Assembly: GCA_050701115.1 (NCBI GenBank)
Contig: JBOHER010000120.1
Coordinates: forward strand, 1 to 13,508
Source of the DNA: JBOHER01 sp050701115
GTDB taxonomy: Bacteria; Actinomycetota; Actinomycetes; Mycobacteriales; Pseudonocardiaceae
Length of the DNA stretch: 13,508 nt
Direction: 5' to 3'
The notes beneath the pieces are model-generated. The model was not told the origin of the DNA. It saw only the letters and a program-made list of their open reading frames with translations, and did no database searches. Of the stretch, positions 7,778 through 13,508 are shown piece by piece. Within the stretch, counting starts at the first letter, position 1. Every line of letters begins with the position of its first letter. The position numbers were made by a program, and so were the translations under genes.

Positions 7778-8785
7778 TCACCTATGCGATTCCACCTCAC
7801 CTCCGGCCATCCCGAGAGCCTCTCGCACACTCCTGGCCAGCGCATCCGGAGCATGCCGGCCCGCCGCGCCGGGATCGGCGATCACCGCCAGATGCGCTTG
7901 TGCCCCCAGCCGGGCCGCGGCGCGGTGCAGGCGTGCCGGAGTGGGTACCGAATCCCGATCGGCGATCACGGCATCCACCCGAAGGTCGGGCGCGTGCTGG
8001 CAGAGTACGTCCAAATGCTGCTCGGGCGAGAAACCGGCCGTCTCGCCCGGCTGTGGCACGAGGTTGAGCACGACCACCTTGCGTGCCTGAGTGCGGACCA
8101 GCGCATCGTGCAACTCGGGCAGCAACAGGTGCACGAGCACACTGGTGAACCACGATCCCGGCCCGAGTAGTACCACGTCGGCAGCCAGCACGGCGTCCAC
8201 CGCCTCGGCGCACGCCTTCGGGGTCGAGTCCCTCCCCCGCGCGCTGTGCAGGCTGATCCGCCGCACCCGGCCGGGAGTGCTGGCCACCGCGACCTGCCCC
8301 CGAATGGTGCGCAGCTCATCGTCACCGTCCAGGCCGGAGACTTGCGCCTCGATACACAGCGGTTCCACCGACATCGGTAGCACCCGGCCGGACAACCCGA
8401 GCAGAGCGCAGGCCTCATCGAGCGCCAGAACCGGGTCGCCGATCTCCTCGAACAACCCGGCCAGCAGCAGATTGCCCACCGCATGACCGGCCAGCGCGCC
8501 GGAACCGCCGAACCGGCGCTGAAACACCCGCGGCCAGATCGCGTCACTGTCGGACGCCGTCGCCAGCGCCGAAAGAGCTTGCCGCAGATCGCCGGGCGGT
8601 AGCACCCCGAGCTCGCTGCGCAGACGGCCGGACGACCCGCCGTCATCTGCGACCGTCACTACCGCCGTGACATCAGGGGTGATCGTGCGCAACGCAGTCA
8701 GCGTGGCGTGCAGGCCGTGCCCGCCGCCGAGCGCCACCATGCGCAACGGCCGACTGTCCTCGACTGCCCCGACCACGTCATTCAC
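7778..8785 (-). CDS. yvcK: YvcK/CofD-like protein (gluconeogenesis and cell-wall related, UDP-sugar binding)
   Basis: A 335-aa member of the YvcK/CuvA family, related in fold to the CofD 2-phospho-L-lactate transferase but not itself shown to make F420. YvcK proteins bind UDP-GlcNAc-type sugars and are needed for growth on gluconeogenic carbon and for correct cell-wall synthesis. Family motifs are clear: GGGHGL at residues 20–25, VADDGGSSGRLR at about 45–56 followed by PPGDLRQAL, HAVGNLLLAG at about 101–110, and GPGSWFTS at about 208–215. The start is GTG 8785 inside GTGAATGA, overlapping the rapZ stop by 8 bases, so translation is very likely coupled. It lacks any signal peptide. The order rapZ–yvcK–whiA is conserved across Firmicutes and Actinobacteria. 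Confidence 0.95.
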   Translation of the reverse strand: MNDVVGAVEDSRPLRMVALGGGHGLHATLTALRTITPDVTAVVTVADDGGSSGRLRSELGVLPPGDLRQALSALATASDSDAIWPRVFQRRFGGSGALAGHAVGNLLLAGLFEEIGDPVLALDEACALLGLSGRVLPMSVEPLCIEAQVSGLDGDDELRTIRGQVAVASTPGRVRRISLHSARGRDSTPKACAEAVDAVLAADVVLLGPGSWFTSVLVHLLLPELHDALVRTQARKVVVLNLVPQPGETAGFSPEQHLDVLCQHAPDLRVDAVIADRDSVPTPARLHRAAARLGAQAHLAVIADPGAAGRHAPDALARSVREALGMAGGEVESHR

Positions 8786-9698
8786 GACCCAAGTCGCGGT
8801 GCACCACCTTCACCGCCGTACCGTCCTCTGTGGACAGACGGCGGGCGAGTTCCTCGGAAATCGCTACGCTGCGGTGCTTTCCACCGGTGCATCCGACCGC
8901 GAGCGTGAGATATCGCTTACCCTCCCTGCGGAATCCCGCGCCGATGAGCCGCAACAGATCCTGGTAGCGCTCCAGGAAGTCCTCAGCGCCCTCCTGGCTG
9001 AGCACGTAGTTGCGCACCTCGCCGTCCAGGCCGGTGAAGTCACGCAGTTCGGGGATCCAGAACGGGTTCGGCAGGAATCGCACATCCATCACCAGGTCCG
9101 CATCCATCGGCAATCCGTACTTGTAGCCGAAGGACAACACGGTGACCCGGGTGCGCAGGCTTGACTCGGAGCCGAACGCGTCCTCGATCTTGGCGCGTAG
9201 TTCGTGCACCGACAACGACGACGTCTCCACCACGAGGTCAGCCTCATCACGCAAAGGTTCAAGCAAATGCCGTTCAGCGGTGATCCCATCCACCAGCCTG
9301 CCGTCTCCCTGCATAGGGTGGCTGCGGCGGACGGTTTCGAACCGCCTGATCAACACCTCATCGGTGGCCTCGAGGAACACCACGCGGGGCTTGTATCCGC
9401 GGGCGTCCAGATCCTTGATCACAGCGGCCAGGTCGTCGGTGAACGCGCGCGAGCGCACGTCCATCACCACGGCCACCTTGGTGATCGCCCCGCGAGCCTG
9501 GGCGCCGAGCTCCACCATCGTCGCGATCAGTTCGGGCGGCAGATTGTCGACGACAAACCAGCCGAGGTCCTCGAGGCATTTGGCCGCGGTGCTGCGGCCT
9601 GCGCCGGACAGCCCGGTCACCACCGCGACTTCCATCCCGGAAGCTGGGGCGGGCTCCATCGCGCCGGTCTCGTCACTGGCGACGCTGTTCTCGCTCAT
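8778..9698 (-). CDS. rapZ: RapZ family nucleotide-binding protein (YvcJ)
   Basis: A 306-aa RapZ/YvcJ homologue. In Escherichia coli RapZ is an RNA-binding adaptor that controls glucosamine-6-phosphate synthase; in actinobacteria the role is less settled. The N-terminal P-loop reads GLSGAGRST (about residues 29–37), with Arg where a Lys is usual, followed by LEDLGWFVVDNLPPELI. The C-terminal domain has SFGYKYGLPMDADLVMDVRFLPNP split by the window-typical turn, and the conserved GCTGGKHRSVAI near 270–281. I chose ATG 9698 (MSENSV). The frame is open upstream to 9779, but that version would overlap uvrC by 74 bases and adds residues with no family match. The start sits 7 bases after the uvrC stop without a strong Shine-Dalgarno, consistent with coupled translation. 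Confidence 0.94.
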   Translation of the reverse strand: MSENSVASDETGAMEPAPASGMEVAVVTGLSGAGRSTAAKCLEDLGWFVVDNLPPELIATMVELGAQARGAITKVAVVMDVRSRAFTDDLAAVIKDLDARGYKPRVVFLEATDEVLIRRFETVRRSHPMQGDGRLVDGITAERHLLEPLRDEADLVVETSSLSVHELRAKIEDAFGSESSLRTRVTVLSFGYKYGLPMDADLVMDVRFLPNPFWIPELRDFTGLDGEVRNYVLSQEGAEDFLERYQDLLRLIGAGFRREGKRYLTLAVGCTGGKHRSVAISEELARRLSTEDGTAVKVVHRDLGRE

Positions 9699-9705
9699 GA
9701 TCGGC

Positions 9706-11688
9706 TCATCCCTGTTGGTCGCTCCTACTAGTGTCGCTGCGCGGTTCGCTGTTGTTGTGCAGGGCCGCGAATATCGCATCGGCGGTCCGGCGGCCGAAGC
9801 CCGGTACCGCCGAGATGTCCTCCACCCGCGCCTGCTTCAGTTTCTTCACCGAACCGAAATGCTTGATGAGCGCGGTCTTCCTCGCCTGCCCCAACCCCGG
9901 CACGTTATCCAGTTCCGAGGTGCGCACCCGCTTGGCCCGCTTGTCCCGGTGATACCGGATAGCAGTCCGATGCGCCTCGTCCCGGACGCGCTGCAGCAGG
10001 TACAAGGCTTCCGACGACCTCGGCAGGATCACCGGTTCCGGATCGCCGGGCAGCCAGACCTCTTCCAGCCGCTTGGCAAGGCCGACTACCGCGACATCGG
10101 TAATGCCGAGATCCCCGAGCACATCAGCGGCTGCGGTCGCCTGCGGGCCCGCGCCGTCGACGACCAACAAGTTGGGCGGATAGGCGAACTTCCGCGGCTT
10201 CCCCCCATCGGCAGCTGGAAACTCGGCCACCGGAGCATCGGCGAGATAGCGGGCAAAACGCCGTCGGACGACCTCCGCGATGGACGCCACGTCGCCTTCC
10301 TGGGCGGCTTCCTTGATGGCGAAGCGCCGGTACTCCGATTTGCGCGGAATGCCGTCCTCGAACACCACCAGCGAAGCCACCACGTCGGTGCCCTGGATGT
10401 GGCTGATGTCAACGCATTCGACCCGCAGCGGCGCGGTATCCAGGCCGAGCATGTCCTGCAGTTCGGTCAGCGCGGCCGAGCGCGCGGTGAGATCGCCCGC
10501 CCGCCGCAGCTTGTGCTGAGCAAGCGCCTCGGTCGCGTTGCGCCGCACCGTTTCGGCCAGCGCGCGCTTGTCGCCACGCTGTGGGACGCGCACCCGCACC
10601 CGCGATCCACGCAAACCCGACAGCCACGCGGTGACCGCGGCCTGATCCGGCGGCAGTACGGGCACCAGCACCTCCTTCGGCACCGGCGGCCCGCTGCCCT
10701 CCGTCTGCCCCGCCAGATCGGCTTGCTGCCCGTAGAACTGGGCGAGGAACTGCTCGACCAACTGGGCGAGCACGACGTCCGCACCCTGCTCGCCCGCACC
10801 GGTTGCCGGTCCTTCGTCGACGTCGACAACCCACCCACGCTGACCACGCACCCGGCCACCACGGACGTGGAAAACCTGCACCGCGGCTTCCAGGTCGTCA
10901 TGAGCGAACGCGACCACGTCCGCGTCGGTGCCGTCGCCGAGCACAACGGCCTGCTTCTCCATCGCCCTGCGCAGCGCGGCGACATCGTCGCGCAGGCGGG
11001 CCGCACGCTCGAACTGGAGGTCCTCGGCGGCCTCGGCCATCTCCCGTTCCAGCGTGCGCACCATGCCCTCGGTGCGGCCGGCCACGAAGTCGCACAGCTG
11101 CTCGACGATCTCCCGATGCCGCTCGGCGGACACGTTGCCGACGCACGGCGCGGAGCACTTGTCGATGTATCCGAGCAGGCATGGCCTGCCGATCTGGGTG
11201 TGTCTCCGGAAAACACCGTTGGAGCAGGTGCGCGCGGGAAAGACCCGCAGTAGCAGGTCCAGCGTCTCGCGGATGGCCCAGGCATGTGCGTACGGGCCGA
11301 AGTAGCGCACGCCTTTCTTGCGCGGACCCCGGTAGACATGTGGGCGCGGGAACTCCTCGTCCATCGTCACGGCGAGCACCGGGTAGGACTTGTCATCCCG
11401 ATAGCGGACGTTGAACCGAGGGTCGAACTCCTTGATCCAGTTGTACTCCAACTGCAGAGCTTCCACCTCGGTGGACACCACCGTCCACTCCACGGCCGCC
11501 GCGGTGCTGACCATTTGCCGCGTGCGCGGATGCAGCCCGGCCAGGTCGGCGAAGTACGAACTGAGCCTGCTGCGCAGGTTCTTCGCCTTGCCGACATAGA
11601 TGACCCGCCGGTGGCTGTCCCGGAACTTGTACACGCCAGGCGCGTCCGGGATGCTCCCTGGTGACGGGCGGAGGGCGCTGCGGCGCAC
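9706..11688 (-). CDS. uvrC: UvrC, excinuclease ABC subunit C
   Basis: UvrC makes both incisions around bulky lesions during nucleotide excision repair after UvrA/UvrB damage recognition. About 660 aa from GTG 11688, normal for actinobacteria. Domain order: GIY-YIG nuclease (APGVYKFRD … VIYVGKAKNLRSRL, roughly 16–95) for the 3' cut; a cysteine cluster (CSNGVF … CLLGYIDKCSAPC, about 155–185); UVR/UvrB-binding motif (MAEAAEDLQFERAARLRDDV, about 220); RNase H-like domain with VDISHIQGTDVV and LLVVDGAGPQ for the 5' cut; and a tandem helix-hairpin-helix C-terminus (VPGLGQARKTALI, VPGFGRRTADAI). GTG 11688 is favoured over GTG 11718 because GGAGG precedes it and actinobacterial UvrC proteins start about 6–7 residues before the RP.PGSIP-type motif. 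The longer start would add 10 residues. It is first in the minus-strand block. Confidence 0.95.
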   Translation of the reverse strand: MRRSALRPSPGSIPDAPGVYKFRDSHRRVIYVGKAKNLRSRLSSYFADLAGLHPRTRQMVSTAAAVEWTVVSTEVEALQLEYNWIKEFDPRFNVRYRDDKSYPVLAVTMDEEFPRPHVYRGPRKKGVRYFGPYAHAWAIRETLDLLLRVFPARTCSNGVFRRHTQIGRPCLLGYIDKCSAPCVGNVSAERHREIVEQLCDFVAGRTEGMVRTLEREMAEAAEDLQFERAARLRDDVAALRRAMEKQAVVLGDGTDADVVAFAHDDLEAAVQVFHVRGGRVRGQRGWVVDVDEGPATGAGEQGADVVLAQLVEQFLAQFYGQQADLAGQTEGSGPPVPKEVLVPVLPPDQAAVTAWLSGLRGSRVRVRVPQRGDKRALAETVRRNATEALAQHKLRRAGDLTARSAALTELQDMLGLDTAPLRVECVDISHIQGTDVVASLVVFEDGIPRKSEYRRFAIKEAAQEGDVASIAEVVRRRFARYLADAPVAEFPAADGGKPRKFAYPPNLLVVDGAGPQATAAADVLGDLGITDVAVVGLAKRLEEVWLPGDPEPVILPRSSEALYLLQRVRDEAHRTAIRYHRDKRAKRVRTSELDNVPGLGQARKTALIKHFGSVKKLKQARVEDISAVPGFGRRTADAIFAALHNNSEPRSDTSRSDQQG

Positions 11689-11704
11689 AGCGCCTCCGGA
11701 GGCG
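11670..11704 (-). promoter_or_regulatory. Possible Shine-Dalgarno-sequestering hairpin at the uvrC start
   Basis: On the minus strand GGAGGCGCT (11697–11689) is followed by a 9-base loop that holds the GTG start, then AGCGCCCTCC (11679–11670), which can pair with it with one bulged base. The pairing would hide the ribosome site of the 11688 start. A competing perfect 14-bp palindrome, CGCCTCCGGAGGCG, covers 11691–11704, so two mutually exclusive folds are possible. High GC makes chance pairings common. Confidence 0.3.
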
Positions 11705-11718
11705 AGCGGGTAGGCCAC

Positions 11719-11802
11719 GCCCTGAGCCTAGTCGCAGTACCCGAGGCCACCCCTCGGCGGGATTCACGGCGCGAGCGGGCGAGGTCTGGCAGGCTGGCGA
11801 CT
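11719..11802. promoter_or_regulatory. Divergent promoter region between uvrC and the mycothiol-dependent enzyme gene
   Basis: This 84-bp gap feeds two divergent transcription units. For uvrC, the minus strand has TAGGCT (11730–11725), an actinobacterial −10 type box, placing a start near 11718. For the plus-strand gene, CAGGCT (11790–11795) sits 7 bases before ATG 11803, as in leaderless genes. Neither has a clear −35. A perfect inverted repeat, CCGAGG-ccacc-CCTCGG (11741–11757), lies over the expected uvrC −35 position. No LexA-type GAAC-N4-GTTC box was seen. Confidence 0.45.
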
Positions 11803-12555
11803 ATGCAGATCCCTCAACTGGTACCGGCGTTGGTCGATGCGGGTGAGCGGTTCGCTGCGGCCACCGATCGCGCCGGGTTGGACGCGCCGGTGCCGACCTG
11901 CCCGGACTGGACGGTGCGCGATCTGATCCTGCACATCGGCGGCGTGCACCGATGGGCGGCGACCTACGTGCGGGACGGGCACACCGAACCGATCGCGATC
12001 GGCGCGGCGCACGAAATCGATGACTACCTTCCGGTGGATGCCGAACTCGTGACGTGGTTCCGGACCGGTCTCGACGGCCTGGTCGCCGCCATCGAAACCG
12101 CGCCGGCCGACGTTGCGTGCTGGTCCTTCCTCCCCGCACCGTCACCGCTGGCCTTCTGGGCCCGTCGGCAGGCCCACGAGACCACCATCCACCGGGTGGA
12201 CGCGGAAAGCGCGGCGGGCGCGATCACCCCGGTCGATCCCGCCGTGGCCACCGACGGCATCGACGAGTTGCTCACCGGTTTCGTCGTCCGGCCCAAGGGC
12301 AGACTGCGTAGCGAGGAGCCGCGCACACTTGCCGTGCACACGACGGACACCGACGCGCACTGGCTGCTGACCGTCAGCGATCAGCCGGTGGTCACCGATC
12401 GTGCGAACGCGACGGCCGACACCGTGCTGCGCGGTCCGGCGCACGACGTCTACCTCGCGTTGTGGAACCGGCTCCCGCTCACCGCGCTGGAGGATTCCGG
12501 CGACCAGCGCCTGATCGACGAGTGGCCGACGGCGGTGCGCATCCGCTGGACGTGA
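11803..12555 (+). CDS. Mycothiol-dependent maleylpyruvate-isomerase-family protein (DinB-like)
   Basis: A 250-aa member of the maleylpyruvate isomerase family of mycothiol-dependent enzymes, which use mycothiol as cofactor and bind a metal in a DinB-like four-helix bundle. Evidence: the N-terminal CPDWTVRDLILHIGGVHRWA (residues 33–52) and RRQAHETTIHRVDAE (about 121–135). His44 or His49, Glu126 and His130 have the spacing of a His/Glu/His metal site, the E-x3-H pair matching the family. The C-terminal part (about 150–250) fits the MDMPI C-terminal domain (VVTDRANATADTVLRGPAHD, LWNRLP). The true substrate is unknown; many paralogues in actinomycetes have no proven isomerase activity. The ATG has no strong ribosome site, and a CAGGCT box 7 bases upstream suggests a leaderless mRNA. 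It is followed by xth after 29 bp. Confidence 0.88.
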   Translation: MQIPQLVPALVDAGERFAAATDRAGLDAPVPTCPDWTVRDLILHIGGVHRWAATYVRDGHTEPIAIGAAHEIDDYLPVDAELVTWFRTGLDGLVAAIETAPADVACWSFLPAPSPLAFWARRQAHETTIHRVDAESAAGAITPVDPAVATDGIDELLTGFVVRPKGRLRSEEPRTLAVHTTDTDAHWLLTVSDQPVVTDRANATADTVLRGPAHDVYLALWNRLPLTALEDSGDQRLIDEWPTAVRIRWT

Positions 12556-12584
12556 GTGTCGGCGCGGTGTGGGAGGCTTCGTCC

Positions 12585-13385
12585 ATGCGGATTGCCACCT
12601 GGAACATCAACTCTGTCGGTGCCCGTCTGCCGAGGCTGCTGTCCTGGCTCGGCTCGGCATCGCCCGATGTGTTGTGCGTGCAGGAACTCAAGTGCTCAGC
12701 GGACGCATTTCCCACCGATGCGGTGGCGGAACTTGGTTACCAGGTCGCGGCCTATGGCACCGGCCGATGGAACGGCGTGGCGATCCTGTCCCGGGTCGGC
12801 CTGGCCGAGGTCACCAGGGGGCTGCTGGACGAGCCGGGATACCTGGCCGACGGCGCGATGTTCGAGGCAGCCGAGCCGCGGGCCATCGGGGCGACCTGTG
12901 GTGGGGTACGGGTCTGGTCGGTGTATGTGCCCAACGGCCGCGAGGTCGACCACGCGCACTACGCCTACAAGCTGCGCTGGCTGGACGCGCTGCGCGGCAC
13001 GGCGGCCGCCGAGTTGGCCATCGGGCCTCGTCCGTGGGCGGTAGTCGGCGACTTCAACATCGCGCCGACCGACGCCGATGTCTGGGATATCACGCTGTTC
13101 AGCGAGAGCACACACGTCACCGAGCCCGAGCGGAAGTCACTCGCGGTGCTGTGCGACACCGGGCTGGCCGAAGTCTTCCCCCGGGCGTTGAAGTACGACC
13201 GGCCCTTCACCTACTGGGACTACCGCGCGCTGGCCTTCCCGAAGAACAATGGGATGCGGATCGACCTCGCCTTCGGAAACCCGGCGTTCACCGCCGCGGT
13301 GACCGATGCCTACGTCGACCGGGAGGAGCGCAAGGGCAAGGGCGCGTCCGACCACGCACCGGTCGTCATCGACCTCGCGCTCTAG
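12585..13385 (+). CDS. xth: Exodeoxyribonuclease III / AP endonuclease
   Basis: A 266-aa exonuclease III family protein that cleaves DNA at abasic sites and removes 3' blocking groups during base excision repair. Catalytic residues are in place by comparison with the E. coli enzyme: Asn7 (TWNINS), Glu34 (VQELK), Tyr114 in VYVPNG, Asp156 and Asn158 in GDFNIAP, and Asp256-His257 in the terminal SDHAPV. KNNGMRIDLAF is the usual late motif. ATG 12585 is preceded by GGGAGG with 9 bases spacing. An in-frame ATG at 12462 would add 41 residues overlapping the upstream gene and has no family support. It is likely cotranscribed with the upstream mycothiol-dependent gene. The stop overlaps the end of the convergent minus-strand frame. 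Confidence 0.95.
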   Translation: MRIATWNINSVGARLPRLLSWLGSASPDVLCVQELKCSADAFPTDAVAELGYQVAAYGTGRWNGVAILSRVGLAEVTRGLLDEPGYLADGAMFEAAEPRAIGATCGGVRVWSVYVPNGREVDHAHYAYKLRWLDALRGTAAAELAIGPRPWAVVGDFNIAPTDADVWDITLFSESTHVTEPERKSLAVLCDTGLAEVFPRALKYDRPFTYWDYRALAFPKNNGMRIDLAFGNPAFTAAVTDAYVDREERKGKGASDHAPVVIDLAL

Positions 13386-13508
13386 GACTTCTTCTCCCAC
13401 GCCTGCCTGTGCAGCCTGCGCAGCGCGCGCACCGCCTGCACGGCACGCTCCCGGTCGACAGCTTGTACCGCCATCACCGCGTGGTACTCGTCATCGGGCA
13501 GCTCCAAC
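13382..13508 (-). CDS. C-terminal end of an unidentified protein (partial)
   Basis: On the minus strand a frame is open from the window edge to TAG at 13384–13382, giving 41 complete residues plus one base at the edge. It reads LELPDDEYHAVMAVQAVDRE and then an Arg/Ala-rich helix ending LHRQAWEKKS. The charged, regular helix looks like a genuine protein tail, and it would converge with xth, overlapping its stop by 4 bases. I do not recognise the family. A chance open frame of this length is possible in GC-rich DNA. Confidence 0.5.
   Translation of the reverse strand, partial: LELPDDEYHAVMAVQAVDRERAVQAVRALRRLHRQAWEKKS

Noticed and set aside
6945..8090. Plus-strand open frame opposite whiA and yvcK
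   Set aside because: It spans two well-identified genes and their intergenic gap, so it is not credible as a gene.
9699..9779. 27-residue longer RapZ start
   Set aside because: It would overlap uvrC by 74 bases and carries no RapZ-like residues.
9142..11253. Plus-strand open frame of 703 codons
   Set aside because: It lies opposite rapZ and uvrC, both clearly real by motif and length, and shows no family pattern.
12462..12584. 41-residue longer start for exonuclease III
   Set aside because: The sequence is the upstream gene in another frame; ATG 12585 has a good ribosome site and aligns with the catalytic Asn7.
1..13508. CRISPR array, tRNA/rRNA genes, insertion sequences, attachment sites
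   Set aside because: No repeat-spacer pattern, RNA gene signature, transposase or terminal inverted repeats were seen. The accessory nature of the SMC operon rests on context only.

Overview
The window is high-GC DNA from an actinomycete, most likely Pseudonocardiales or a related mycothiol-producing family. The evidence is the whiA–yvcK–rapZ–uvrC block, frequent GTG starts, apparently leaderless starts, and a mycothiol-dependent maleylpyruvate-isomerase-family protein. Genus assignment is inference.

Layout, left to right. (1) 1–6602, minus strand: a three-gene operon read right to left. It encodes a kleisin-like protein (jetA-like, 492 aa), a winged-helix KITE-like protein (jetB-like, 263 aa) and a giant SMC/Rad50-type ATPase (jetC-like, at least 1440 aa, cut by the left edge). 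jetA and jetB share one base, and jetC follows jetB after 11 bases. Gene order, sizes and motifs fit a Wadjet/MksBEF/EptABC-type SMC complex, the family that restricts plasmids in bacteria. The nuclease subunit (jetD), if present, would lie beyond base 1. (2) 6603–6737: a 135-bp intergenic stretch with a candidate promoter and a pair of near-identical repeats 32 bp apart. (3) 6738–11718, minus strand: the conserved actinobacterial block uvrC, rapZ, yvcK, whiA, tightly packed (7 bp gap, 8 bp overlap, 53 bp gap). (4) 11719–11802: a short divergent promoter region. (5) 11803–13385, plus strand: a mycothiol-dependent DinB-like enzyme followed after 29 bp by exodeoxyribonuclease III (xth). (6) 13382–13508: the probable C-terminal end of a convergent minus-strand gene.

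How they fit together. uvrC (nucleotide excision repair) and xth (base excision/AP-site repair) flank a divergent promoter region. rapZ, yvcK and whiA link cell-wall metabolism, small-molecule sensing and sporulation or division control. The SMC operon lies directly downstream of whiA in the same direction. From general knowledge, glycolytic genes (gap-pgk-tpi) usually follow whiA in actinobacteria, so the SMC operon looks like an accessory insertion into a core locus. This SMC system is the most interesting content: its ATPase motifs depart from SMC consensus and it has its own candidate control region. Large opposite-strand open frames across the SMC genes and uvrC are GC-driven shadows.
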